From positions 124,001-188,000 of the forward strand of contig NZ_JAUOPC010000002.1 in the NCBI RefSeq assembly GCF_030546805.1: a DNA stretch of 64,000 bases. Direction: 5' to 3'. Shown in pieces: positions 25,904-35,194 of this stretch. The position numbers were made by a program, and so were the translations under genes. Below the pieces are notes generated by a model. It ran no database searches and was not told where the DNA came from. It saw only the letters and a list, made by a program, of their open reading frames with translations. The DNA is from Cyclobacterium sp. 1_MG-2023 (GTDB lineage: Bacteria; Bacteroidota; Bacteroidia; Cytophagales; Cyclobacteriaceae). Within the stretch, counting starts at the first letter, position 1, and every line of letters begins with the position of its first letter.

Positions 25904-26612
25904 ACACAAATTTGGTTCCAAAACCTAAAAATTTTTAATTCGCCTACTATCCCTTAACTAGCCATGCTATGTTTTGCCTTAAAACTTAACCATAATAATC
26001 AAGTGCTCTTCAGCTTAGCTGTGACTTTAGGTGTAAGGCGATGGAAACGGAAAGCCCAAAACGAAGATTCTGATCCATGACCTAAATTTCTTCCCTAACT
26101 AAATTGTAAAAAAAAGGCCATGGAGTCGTAGCCATGGCCTTTGAAATAAAAAGATGAAAAAATGATTTTATCAGAAGTGTTTTTAAGGCTGTTAATTTTT
26201 TTATCACTCCTGTTTTATTGAATATTTTATAGCATATACGAAGACACCCTGCTGTTTGGATTTTTCTTGCCTGTTTTTTTAAAATATTTTTATTTCAATC
26301 GGTAATTTACTAGGGTTTATTAATATTGGAATACTTCAATGGTAGGATAATGTGCCTATGCGGTACAGCTGTCGTTAGGCACTATAAAAAGTTTCATTGC
26401 ACTATTATTCCAAATTTAATGGTATTACTGTACCTTTCTAAAAAGGGACTATCTCCTTTTGAGAGATTTGTCTTGATTTTTTGTACCTAATCATTTATGT
26501 ATTCCATATTTCAGCTTAAATTGCTTCGTGGTTGCTCCGAATCCAGTAGGATATTTCGATCACTCGCTCGCTAGGGGGCTAACCTTGTTTTTCCATAAAT
26601 TTCTAATTGTTC
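25904..26612. other. Long intergenic region with a strong orphan hairpin
   Basis: There is no credible ORF in ~700 bp. AAAGGCCATGG (26113-26123) pairs perfectly with CCATGGCCTTT (26132-26142). The A-run before it makes a good minus-strand terminator, yet no annotated minus-strand gene lies to its right. GTGCCT and AGGCAC near 26351-26381 can also pair. An unannotated small RNA is possible. Nothing else was recognised. Confidence 0.45.
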
Positions 26613-28031
26613 ATGTTTGAAGCTGATTCTAGAAGTGGTGCCAGAAATCTATACAAGAAGCTAAAGTTGAATTGGATTTTTAGTACTTCCACCTTTGTAG
26701 GAAATTTCCTGATAGCACTTTTAATCAGCTATTTTTTTAGCAAGATAGGATACGATGCTCCCGTCAATTTTGTATTTTTTATCAGTATTTTGGCCATAGG
26801 CTTATGGATATCTGAAGCCTTGCCTCCTTTTGCCGTAGGGATCTTTATTATTGCCACCCTCTTACTTGGATTTAGCACAGATTTCTTTTTTGATAAAACC
26901 ATGCCTCCGGAACTCTATGTGAGTACTTGGACAAGCAATGTGATTTGGCTTTTACTCGGTGGCTTTTTTTTAGCAAAAGCCATGAGTTTGGTAGAACTTG
27001 ATCGACAGCTTTTTCAGTTTACGGTCAATAAATTTGGTCATAAACCGGAAGGTTTGCTCCTTGGTATGATGATGACAACTGCCATTGCCAGTATGATCAT
27101 GTCCAATACTGCAACCACAGCCATGATGATTTCTTCGATTTTACCTCTGGTCCGGATAATTGGAAAAAACTCACCCTATGGTAAAGCTTTATTGACAGCA
27201 ATACCGGCTGCAGCTTCTGTAGGAGGGGTTGGTACAATCATTGGAAGCACGCCCAATGCTATTGCAGTAGGCGCTTTACAAGAGAAAGGGGTAAATATCA
27301 CTTTTATTGATTGGATGGTGGTAGGCTTTCCTACCGGACTGATATTGGTTTGGCTTTTTTGGAAATTCCTATGCAAAACCAGAGACTTTTCATCGGTAAC
27401 ACTTGACCTATCACTCCTTCCCAAAGGCAAAGGTAAGGTCAGGCCTTTTGAAAAGAATGCCGTTATATTCACTTTATCGTTTACTGTCTTGATGTGGTTA
27501 ACAGAGCCATTGCATGGCATACCTGTTGCTGCCACCTCTGCCATTCCCATCGTATTGCTCACCATGACCCAAGTCATCCATTCTGAACATGTACGAAGCC
27601 TGCCTTGGGATACCCTGATGTTAGTGGCTGGAGGACTCGCCCTTGGCATTGCGCTGGTAGAAGTGGGGCTGGCCGAAATTGTCATGGTGAAAATCAACGC
27701 CTTGCCATTGCCAAGGGTTTTTATCGCCATTATCTTTTGTTTGGTGGCAGTTTTACTTTCCAACGTAATGAGCAATACAGCAGCAGCCTCAATTTTGGTT
27801 CCTCTTAGTTTGGCCTTACCGGGAATTTACGGAATTGCCGGACCTGTAATGGTTGCGATAAGTTGTTCTTGTTCTTTATTACTTCCCGTGTCCACGCCGG
27901 CAAATGCCATTGCCTTTGCTACAGGCTTGGTGGAACAGAAAGACTTCCGTACTGGTGGCCTGTTCTTTATATTTCTGGGGCCAATATTGGCTTTTTTAGC
28001 GGTAATGGCCTGGGTTCTTTTCTTACTCTAA
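26613..28031 (+). CDS. SLC13/DASS-family sodium-coupled anion transporter
   Basis: About 472 residues from ATG 26613; a TTG at 26607 is in frame but unnecessary. Roughly 11-12 hydrophobic segments are visible. The two DASS Ser-Asn-Thr substrate/sodium motifs are present: MSNTATTAMM in the first half and MSNTAAASI in the second. GTIIGSTPNAIA and the STPANAIAFA hairpin are also present. Family members carry dicarboxylates, citrate, sulfate or phosphate with sodium; the substrate here cannot be read off. The protein sits in the inner membrane. The beta-lactamase-like gene follows after 13 bp, so the two may share a transcript without an obvious functional link. Confidence 0.9.
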   Translation: MFEADSRSGARNLYKKLKLNWIFSTSTFVGNFLIALLISYFFSKIGYDAPVNFVFFISILAIGLWISEALPPFAVGIFIIATLLLGFSTDFFFDKTMPPELYVSTWTSNVIWLLLGGFFLAKAMSLVELDRQLFQFTVNKFGHKPEGLLLGMMMTTAIASMIMSNTATTAMMISSILPLVRIIGKNSPYGKALLTAIPAAASVGGVGTIIGSTPNAIAVGALQEKGVNITFIDWMVVGFPTGLILVWLFWKFLCKTRDFSSVTLDLSLLPKGKGKVRPFEKNAVIFTLSFTVLMWLTEPLHGIPVAATSAIPIVLLTMTQVIHSEHVRSLPWDTLMLVAGGLALGIALVEVGLAEIVMVKINALPLPRVFIAIIFCLVAVLLSNVMSNTAAASILVPLSLALPGIYGIAGPVMVAISCSCSLLLPVSTPANAIAFATGLVEQKDFRTGGLFFIFLGPILAFLAVMAWVLFLL

Positions 28032-28044
28032 CAGACCTATTCCT

Positions 28045-28929
28045 ATGAAATTTTACCTGCTAATTCCCTTATTTCTTCTATTATCTTGCAATAATGCAAA
28101 AGAAAAACAAAGCTTGTCTAAGCTGGACCAAGAAATTAGAAAGCTAATAAATAAAACAGAAGGGGATTTTGCCCTAGCTTTCAGGTTATTGGATGGTGGT
28201 GGAAATGGATTGTTTCTCAATGAAAAAGAATCGTTTCATGCAGCAAGCACCATGAAAACCCCGGTTATGATAGCCTTGTTTGAGCAGGAAGCAGCAGGTA
28301 AGTTTTCTTTGAAGGATTCAATCTTGATTCGAAATTCTTTTAAAAGTATTCTTGATGGAAGCCTTTACAAAATGGACTTGGGGGTAGATAGCCAAGAGGC
28401 CTTGTATAAGCGAATAGGTGAGAATGCAAGCCTATATGAGTTGATGTATGAGATGATTGTTCGAAGTAGCAATTTGGCCACCAATATCCTGATAGAAAAG
28501 GTGGGAGCGGCAAATGTTACGCAATTGATGCGTGAATTAGGGGCTGATGATATTCAGGTGCTTAGAGGTGTAGAGGATCTCAAAGCCTATGATGCAGGGC
28601 TAAGCAATACCACTACTGCCCTAGATATGATGCTTATCATGGAAGCCATTGCCAGGCACAAGGTAGCCGGGTCCCAAAATATGATGCATATCCTTTCGGA
28701 CCAGCATTTCAATGATTTAATCCCTAAATATTTGCCAAAAGAAGTCAAAGTAGCGCATAAAACAGGCTCCATTACTGGGGTGCAGCATGACGCTGCCATA
28801 TTAGAGCTTCCCGAAGGCAAGCGGTACGTATTGGTTATTTTAACTAAAAACCTTGCAGATGAGGAAGTTGGTAAAGAGAGTATTGCCAGAATTAGCCAAT
28901 TGATTTATAATTATGTTAAGGGCTTGTAG
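28045..28929 (+). CDS. Class A beta-lactamase-like serine hydrolase, lipoprotein
   Basis: 294 residues with lipobox LLSC (Cys15). Active-site motifs are complete: SxxK at Ser68-Lys71 (ASTMK), SxN at Ser141-Asn143 (RSSNLATN), and KTG at 239-241 (HKTGSITG). Glu177 in RGVEDLKAYDAGLSN may serve as the omega-loop Glu166 equivalent. This subgroup includes true beta-lactamases and penicillin-binding-like hydrolases, so resistance cannot be claimed from sequence. The protein is predicted to be membrane-anchored in the periplasm. It follows the SLC13 carrier by 13 bp. Confidence 0.85.
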   Translation: MKFYLLIPLFLLLSCNNAKEKQSLSKLDQEIRKLINKTEGDFALAFRLLDGGGNGLFLNEKESFHAASTMKTPVMIALFEQEAAGKFSLKDSILIRNSFKSILDGSLYKMDLGVDSQEALYKRIGENASLYELMYEMIVRSSNLATNILIEKVGAANVTQLMRELGADDIQVLRGVEDLKAYDAGLSNTTTALDMMLIMEAIARHKVAGSQNMMHILSDQHFNDLIPKYLPKEVKVAHKTGSITGVQHDAAILELPEGKRYVLVILTKNLADEEVGKESIARISQLIYNYVKGL

Positions 28930-29019
28930 ATAAACAGGCTATTTCGCTTACATTCAGTTTATTCCCTCTCTAAAAGACCAAATAATATTTTAATTAAATA
29001 TATTTTTAATATCTTTGCG

Positions 29020-29027
29020 CCTTATTT
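29020..29027 (+). promoter_or_regulatory. Predicted -7 element of the SulP gene
   Basis: TATCTTTG fits TAnnTTTG. It would start a transcript with a ~70-nt AT-rich leader before the ATG at 29105. No matching -33 element was seen. Confidence 0.45.
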
Positions 29028-29104
29028 CCTCTATGGGAATCACCCAAAATCCTAATTTTTTAAATTAATCAATTTATTAATTTCATCATCAATTTTACAG
29101 ACCT

Positions 29105-30655
29105 ATGACTCAGGCCTTTTACAACTTATTCAGACCAAAGGAAGCCAATATCAAAGATGAAGTGCTTTCAGGCTTAACTGTTGCCCTGGCTTTGGTGCCC
29201 GAAGCAGTAGCATTTTCTTTGATTGCAGGGGTAAGCCCGTTGATAGGCTTGTATACTGCTTTTATCATTGGTTTGATTACCTCTATTTTAGGTGGTAGAC
29301 CGGGGATGATCTCAGGAGCTACCGGAGCCATAGCTGTGGTAGTGGTGGCTTTGGTGATTGATCATGGGGTGGAATACCTTTTCGCCGCTGTGGTCTTAAT
29401 GGGGCTGATCCAGATTTTAGTAGGGGTGTTGAAATTGGGGAAATTGATTCGCTTGGTGCCTCATCCTGTGATGTTTGGTTTTGTGAATGGTTTGGCAATC
29501 ATCATCTTTACGGCTCAGTTTGCACAGTTCAAGACAGTAAATGCGCAAGGGGTTACAGAATGGATGACTGGTACTCCGCTTTACCTTATGTTGGGATTGG
29601 TGCTTGTAACCATGATTATCATCAAATACCTTCCTAAGCTAACGAAAGTAATTCCTTCGGCTTTGGCAGCCATACTAGTGGTTACGCTGATTGTGATTTT
29701 TGGTGGGTTAGACACTAGGACTGTAGGGGACATGGCCTCTATTTCAGGTGGTTTGCCACAATTTCACATTCCATTGGTGTCTTTGTCTATGGAGACCTTC
29801 TGGATCATTTTACCTTATTCTGCGATAATGGCCGGCGTTGGGTTGATTGAAAGTTTACTTACTTTAACCCTTGTAGATGAGATTACGGAGACAAGAGGAA
29901 GCGGAAATAAGGAATGTATCGCGCAGGGAGTAGCAAATGTTACCACAGGATTTTTTGGTGGAATGGGAGGATGTGCCATGATCGGTCAATCCCTTATCAA
30001 TGTGAATGCAGGAGGAAGAAACCGACTTTCGGGGATTGTGGCAGCGCTTGGTCTACTTACCTTTATTTTATTCTTTTCTTCGTATATAGAAATGGTGCCT
30101 ATGGCAGCACTTGTCGGGCTAATGTTTATGGTGGCCATTGGGACTTTTGAATGGGCCTCTTTAAGGGTATTTAGAAAAGTGCCTAAATCAGATGTACTGG
30201 TTATGATTTTGGTAACACTGGTAACTGTATTCTTGCACAACCTTGCTTTGGCTGTATTGATAGGTGTGATCATTGCGGCATTGGTTTTTGCTTGGAAAAA
30301 TTCTAAAATGATTCGAGCCAGAAAACGTATGGACGATAATGGTGTCAAGCATTATGAAATTTTCGGTCCTTTGTTTTTTGCCTCAGTAACCGCTTTTGGT
30401 GAGAAATTCGACCCTCTGAATGACCCTGATGAAATCATTATAGATTTTGAAGAGAGTAGGATCGTGGATCATTCCGGTTTGGAAGCTGTACATAAAGTGA
30501 CAGAACGATACAATAAATTGGGGAAAACTGTTTATGTGAGACATTTAGACTCATCGAGTAAAGCATTGTTGCACAAGGCGAGTTCCATAATCCATGTAAA
30601 TTATAAAGAGGATGATCCTAATTTTATGCATGCCGATGAAAAAGTGCTGAAATAG
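29105..30655 (+). CDS. SulP-family inorganic anion transporter with STAS domain
   Basis: 516 residues. The SulP core is recognisable: DEVLSGLTVALALVPEAVAFSLIAG, then GLYTAFIIGLITSILGGRPGMISGATGA, and later GMGGCAMIGQSLINVNAGGRNRLSG. About 11 membrane segments reach to residue ~400. The C-terminal ~110 residues form a STAS domain (IIDFEESRIVDHSGLEAVHKV). SulP proteins carry sulfate or bicarbonate, and the second is common in marine bacteria. With a sulfatase upstream in the window sulfate is tempting, but the distance (~10 kb) makes this only a guess. A terminator follows. Confidence 0.92.
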   Translation: MTQAFYNLFRPKEANIKDEVLSGLTVALALVPEAVAFSLIAGVSPLIGLYTAFIIGLITSILGGRPGMISGATGAIAVVVVALVIDHGVEYLFAAVVLMGLIQILVGVLKLGKLIRLVPHPVMFGFVNGLAIIIFTAQFAQFKTVNAQGVTEWMTGTPLYLMLGLVLVTMIIIKYLPKLTKVIPSALAAILVVTLIVIFGGLDTRTVGDMASISGGLPQFHIPLVSLSMETFWIILPYSAIMAGVGLIESLLTLTLVDEITETRGSGNKECIAQGVANVTTGFFGGMGGCAMIGQSLINVNAGGRNRLSGIVAALGLLTFILFFSSYIEMVPMAALVGLMFMVAIGTFEWASLRVFRKVPKSDVLVMILVTLVTVFLHNLALAVLIGVIIAALVFAWKNSKMIRARKRMDDNGVKHYEIFGPLFFASVTAFGEKFDPLNDPDEIIIDFEESRIVDHSGLEAVHKVTERYNKLGKTVYVRHLDSSSKALLHKASSIIHVNYKEDDPNFMHADEKVLK

Positions 30656-30680
30656 CATAAAGAATAAGCTAAAATTATTG

Positions 30681-30714
30681 ATCCGGATTGATTCACTCAG
30701 TCCGGATTTTTTTG
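30681..30714 (+). terminator. Rho-independent terminator of the SulP gene
   Basis: ATCCGGA (30681-30687) and TCCGGAT (30701-30707) with a 13-nt loop, followed by seven T. Confidence 0.85.
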
Positions 30715-30798
30715 TTTAAGGCCAATTGCTTTATGGTACTTTGCAGATTTATGTGGCTGTGATAGGTTTTTCATAGTTCACTTCAGTATTTATTTGGA

Positions 30799-30862
30799 GA
30801 TTTTCTTGCGATTGCAACAGTCCTTGAGAAAGTTCAGGAAATCCATTTGCGTAATCCGGGTT
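30799..30862 (+). repeat. R2 MITE-like element, right-end fragment
   Basis: GATTTTCTTGCGATTGCAAC matches the interior of intact R2, and the end GTAATCCGGGTT matches its right terminal repeat. The left half is missing. The rest of 30715-31046 is AT-rich, with no gene and no clear promoter element seen. Confidence 0.6.
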
Positions 30863-31046
30863 AATTCTTTTTCTCAAAACAATGAGACGGTGGGTTTTTG
30901 TATGATTCTCAGAGGCTAAATTTAATTTTTAGAGGTTTTTAGATAAAAAATAAAGCCAATGTTTGCATGAGATTTAAATATTTAGTTAATTATAATCTTT
31001 CCAAATTTTCTTCAAAATAATATTAACCCTTTAGCCAATAAAAGAC

Positions 31047-32108
31047 ATGAACAAAGCACTCTTATTTTGTTCCCTCGTTATCTTTTCCGCTTGCGGTGAA
31101 GAAGCCAAGGAGAAAGAGGAAATTCCCATGGAGACTTTCAGGGATGAAGTTCAAGCCACTTCCGTAAAGGTGGGCTTGTCAGAAAAAAAGTCTTTTGATT
31201 ACCTAATCAATGCGACTGGAAAAATTGAAGCTGAAAATCAAGTGATGTCTATTGTTGAGCGAAGTGGTTATTTAATAGAATTAAAGGTAGTGGAAGGACA
31301 ACAAGTTAAGGAAGGGCAGATAATTGCCCTACTTGATAAAACCGACAGTCAGTTGGAATGGGAGAAAGCTCAGGTAAATTTACGCTCTTCGCGTGCAGAA
31401 TATGAAAGCCGAAAAATTACTTCTACAGTTGAAACTACTTTTTCTGAAGATTTGGACAAAGAGGCAAGGGATGAATATTGGAGGGCTTCCAGTGGCTTAT
31501 TGGCCGCTGAAATTGCAGTAAGAGAGGCAGAAATAAACCTAGACAAGACGGAAGTTAAAGCACCAATATCCGGAGCAATTGCAGATTTAAAGTTAAAAAA
31601 GGGTAGTTTGGTGAATGCCGGAGACGAAATTTGCTTGGTTCTAAGCACTTCCTTATTGGAAATGAAAGTCAAAGTTTTGGAGTCTGATATTTCCTTTGTG
31701 AAAAAGGGACAAAAGGCAGAAATATATCCTGTCTCCGGTTTAGGAGATAGCATTACCGGTACAGTGATTAGCATTAATCCAAAAGTAGATGAAAACGGAC
31801 TGGTTCAAGTTACTTTAAAACTAAGCAAAGGAGGAGGTTTATTGCCGGGGATGAATGCCAGAGCAGTGATAAGAGCTCCTCAAAACAATAATTTAGTGGT
31901 GCCAAAAGAAGCTGTAGTATACCGTTCCGGTAGGCCCGTAGTCTTTACTATTGATAATAATGAGGCCATCTGGAATTATGTGGAGGTGGGGAAAGACAAT
32001 GGTAGAGAAGTGGAGGTTTTGGATGGGCTGGAAGCTGACCGTACAGTGATTGTAAGCAATAATGTTCAATTGGCTCATCAGGCTCCTGTTCAAGTTTCAA
32101 CCGAATAG
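31047..32108 (+). CDS. RND efflux periplasmic adaptor (membrane fusion protein)
   Basis: 353 residues with lipobox FSAC. The usual order is visible: a biotinyl-lipoyl half (SIVERSGYLIELKVVEGQQVKEGQ), a helical hairpin (~residues 110-175), and the second lipoyl half (TEVKAPISGAIADLKLKKGSLVNAGD). A beta-barrel follows (EMKVKVLESDISFVKKGQ) and then the membrane-proximal domain (VPKEAVVYRSGRPVVFTID). It links the inner-membrane pump encoded 3 bp downstream to an outer-membrane channel. No TolC-type channel gene is adjacent, so an unlinked one is presumably used. The substrate is unknown. Confidence 0.92.
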   Translation: MNKALLFCSLVIFSACGEEAKEKEEIPMETFRDEVQATSVKVGLSEKKSFDYLINATGKIEAENQVMSIVERSGYLIELKVVEGQQVKEGQIIALLDKTDSQLEWEKAQVNLRSSRAEYESRKITSTVETTFSEDLDKEARDEYWRASSGLLAAEIAVREAEINLDKTEVKAPISGAIADLKLKKGSLVNAGDEICLVLSTSLLEMKVKVLESDISFVKKGQKAEIYPVSGLGDSITGTVISINPKVDENGLVQVTLKLSKGGGLLPGMNARAVIRAPQNNNLVVPKEAVVYRSGRPVVFTIDNNEAIWNYVEVGKDNGREVEVLDGLEADRTVIVSNNVQLAHQAPVQVSTE

Positions 32109-32111
32109 GAT

Positions 32112-35100
32112 ATGGTAAAGTTTTTACTCTCGCGTCCCATAGCTGTTGGCATGACTTTTTTGGCATTGCTTATTTTCAGTGTAATAATGTTTAGGACACT
32201 GCCGATCTCTTTGTTGCCACCCATAGATGTGCCGCAAATTGTCATTAAAGTAAATTATCCCAACTCTTCACCGGAGTCCATAGAACAAAATGTACTAAAG
32301 CCCATCAGGGAAGGCATGGTTACCTTAAATGGGCTTCAGGATATTGAAAGCAAAGCAGGTTCTGAAGTCGGGAATGTTCGTTTGACTTTTGATTTTCAAA
32401 CAAAAATGGAGTTGGCTTATATCGAAGTCAATGAAAAAATTGATCGATTGACCAATAGTTTGCCCGATGAGATGCCCAGACCACAGGTTGTCCGGATCAA
32501 TTCCAATGATATTCCTATTGTTCGGGTGCAAATTATTCCAAAGGAAGGGGTGGATTATGCGGAAGTTTCATTGCTTACAGAGAACGTAATCAAAAAGCGC
32601 TTGGAACAACTGGATGGGGTTGCCCTTGTAGACATAAATGGGCGCCAAGAGAAAGCCATTTCTGTAACACCCAACAAAGCTGTAATGGCGGGTTTGGGTT
32701 TTAAAGAATCCGATTTAGTTCAGGCCATTCAGGACGGAAACAGAGAGCTTCCCGGAATTAGCGTAGAAGATGGACAGTTTAGGTATTACTTGCGACTGGC
32801 CAGCAAGCTGGAGACGGCAGAAGACGTGGGAAATCTACCGGTAAGGGGACCCGAAGGAAATACAGTTTTACTATCAAAGATTGCAAAGGTTAATCATACC
32901 TTAACTAAGCCAACCGGGTATCATTTATTTGACGGTAAAGAAAGCTTGGTGGTAACAGTGCATAAACAGACTGCAGCAAAAATGAATGAAACCATGCCCC
33001 TAATTTATGAGGCGGTGGCATTGTTTAAAGAAGATTACCCGCAAGTAAATTTTGAATTGACCCAAGACCAATCTTCACTTCTCAATGCGGGAATCAACAA
33101 CCTCCAAACCAGTTTGTTTTTTGGTGGATTGTTTGCCTTTGCTATTCTCTTTGTATTTATGGGCAATTACCGCATGCCAATTATCATAGGTATTAGTTTG
33201 CCGGCTTCGCTGGTGATTAGTTTTATGGTATTCTATTTTTTTAATATTTCCATTAATGTGATTTCTTTAAGTGGCCTGGCTTTAGGCTTAGGAATGCTCA
33301 TTGACAATGCAATCATTGTACTGGACAATATTAACCGAAAGAGAGAAGAGGGTTTGCCATTGTTTGAGGCTTGTGTGGTTGGGGTAAACGAGGTGCAGTC
33401 TGCCCTGATAAGTTCAGTACTCACTACCTTGGCAGTATTTGTTCCCTTGGTGTTTTTAAGTGGTGTGGCAGGAGCCTTGTTTTATGATCAGGCAGTTTCA
33501 GTGGCAGCGATCTTGTCGGTGTCATTATTGGTGGCTTTTATTCTACTGCCCTTATTGTATTTTCTTTTATTTAAGAATAAAGCCAAAGGTTCTTTTAAAG
33601 AGGATAGTCGCCTTTTTAAAGGAATGCTTAAAGGGTATAAACAATTGTTTAAAAGGTTTTTTTCTCGGCCGGGTTTGTCATTGGTGGTTTTGTTCCTATT
33701 GATACCTTTACTTTTGGCATCCGTTCAGTTCTTAAAAGTAGAAGGTTTACCAGCCATAGAAAAGTTTGATGTACTAATTTCATTGGATTGGAATGAACCG
33801 ATCAGTGCAAGCCAAAACAAAAACCGAATTCAGCATTTGTTGGAGCAACTGGATGGTAAATTTACTGTTGCGGAAAGTGATGTAGGACTAAGGCAATTTA
33901 TACTGTATGAGGGCGAAAATGCCATTCAACAGTCCGATCTTTACCTGATGTTTGCCAATCAAACTGACAAAGAAAATGTAGCAAGACAACTTCAGCACTT
34001 CTTCCTTCAACAATTCCCTCAAGCCAGTATCGAAATAAGAGACGCGCCAAATGCTTTCGATCAGTTATTTAGTTCAAATCGGCCAAACTTCGAAGTGCGA
34101 TTTATGAATATAGAAACAAAAAGACCGGTAGGTCCCGACCAAATGAACGCATTAATGGAGGCGTTTCCTGTAAAAGACTGGTCCAAAGGGCCCGGTTTAC
34201 AAGAGGGGGCTTCAGTAATTTTTAAGACTGATCTTGAGAAATTGGCCCTTTATGGTCTCGATGTCAATCAGTTGATTACAGCTATAGAGCGTTTATTTGG
34301 TGATTATTTGATTACAGATATTCGGCAATTTGGAGAGATCATCCCTATACGCTTGAAAAATGATCAATTTGATTTTCAATCCCTCTTGAGGCGGAATTTC
34401 ATATATGGAGAAGAAGGGGTACCCTATGCACTAGATGAATTTATTTCTTCTGCTTACGATACCCATTATAAGTTTGTAACAGCTGACAGGTCGGGTATTT
34501 TCCAATCCGTAAACCTCAATGTTGAAGAACCTACAAACTATGAGGATGATATTCGTTCATGGGCAGTAAATGAAAACCTTTCAGTGAATTTTTCCGGTCA
34601 GTATTTCAAAGATCAGGAAACGATCAAACAGCTAATGGGTATTTTAATGGTTTCCATTTTATTGCTTTACTTTATTTTGGCAGCACAGTTTGAAAGTTTT
34701 TTACAACCACTAATTGTGATATTTACGCTACCCCTAGGGGTAGGAGGGGCTTTCTTGGTATTATGGCTTACCGGAACCTCCCTAAATGTAATGTCAGCCA
34801 TCGGTTTGGTGGTAATGCTAGGGATTATGGTTAATGATGCGATACTTAAAATAGATACTATCAATAGACTAAGGGTAAATAATCTAGCAAATGGAATCTT
34901 GGGTAAAGAAGCCTTAACCAAGGCATTGTACCGTGCAGGAGAAATTAGACTCAAGCCCATTGTGATGACATCCATTACAACAATTCTAGCGTTGGTGCCT
35001 GTGGTGTTCAGTGCGGGTTTGGGAGCCGATTTGCAAAGACCATTGGTCTTCTCAGTAATTGGTGGCCTTACCATAGGTACTTTTACAGCATTGTATTTTG

Positions 35101-35156
35101 TGCCGCTTGCCTATTATTTTCTGGCCGGACAGCGTGGCGCTGTGAAATTTCAATAA
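32112..35156 (+). CDS. RND-family efflux pump, inner-membrane subunit
   Basis: 1014 residues, the normal AcrB-type length. It starts with the first membrane helix (MVKFLLSRPIAVGMTFLALLIF) and has two large periplasmic loops (~30-330 and ~550-840). The proton-relay helix reads LGLGMLIDNAIIVLDN, with one Asp and an Asn at the second position, a variant common in RND pumps of this phylum; its repeat-half partner is VMLGIMVNDAILKID. It is driven by the proton gradient and exports small molecules with the adaptor encoded 3 bp upstream. Substrate range cannot be predicted. Confidence 0.92.
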   Translation: MVKFLLSRPIAVGMTFLALLIFSVIMFRTLPISLLPPIDVPQIVIKVNYPNSSPESIEQNVLKPIREGMVTLNGLQDIESKAGSEVGNVRLTFDFQTKMELAYIEVNEKIDRLTNSLPDEMPRPQVVRINSNDIPIVRVQIIPKEGVDYAEVSLLTENVIKKRLEQLDGVALVDINGRQEKAISVTPNKAVMAGLGFKESDLVQAIQDGNRELPGISVEDGQFRYYLRLASKLETAEDVGNLPVRGPEGNTVLLSKIAKVNHTLTKPTGYHLFDGKESLVVTVHKQTAAKMNETMPLIYEAVALFKEDYPQVNFELTQDQSSLLNAGINNLQTSLFFGGLFAFAILFVFMGNYRMPIIIGISLPASLVISFMVFYFFNISINVISLSGLALGLGMLIDNAIIVLDNINRKREEGLPLFEACVVGVNEVQSALISSVLTTLAVFVPLVFLSGVAGALFYDQAVSVAAILSVSLLVAFILLPLLYFLLFKNKAKGSFKEDSRLFKGMLKGYKQLFKRFFSRPGLSLVVLFLLIPLLLASVQFLKVEGLPAIEKFDVLISLDWNEPISASQNKNRIQHLLEQLDGKFTVAESDVGLRQFILYEGENAIQQSDLYLMFANQTDKENVARQLQHFFLQQFPQASIEIRDAPNAFDQLFSSNRPNFEVRFMNIETKRPVGPDQMNALMEAFPVKDWSKGPGLQEGASVIFKTDLEKLALYGLDVNQLITAIERLFGDYLITDIRQFGEIIPIRLKNDQFDFQSLLRRNFIYGEEGVPYALDEFISSAYDTHYKFVTADRSGIFQSVNLNVEEPTNYEDDIRSWAVNENLSVNFSGQYFKDQETIKQLMGILMVSILLLYFILAAQFESFLQPLIVIFTLPLGVGGAFLVLWLTGTSLNVMSAIGLVVMLGIMVNDAILKIDTINRLRVNNLANGILGKEALTKALYRAGEIRLKPIVMTSITTILALVPVVFSAGLGADLQRPLVFSVIGGLTIGTFTALYFVPLAYYFLAGQRGAVKFQ

Positions 35157-35194
35157 TAAAGATCAATCAAATTATTGACCTTCTAAGGGCTGTC

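Noticed and set aside
27176-27775. 199-residue minus-strand ORF inside the SLC13 gene
   Set aside because: It is the complement of a strongly conserved transporter frame with DASS motifs; composition is low-complexity and no start signals are seen.
33290-33340. Inactive RND proton relay because of Asn at the second Asp position
   Set aside because: IDNAI/VDNAI variants are common in functional RND pumps of Bacteroidota, so the change is not evidence of inactivity.
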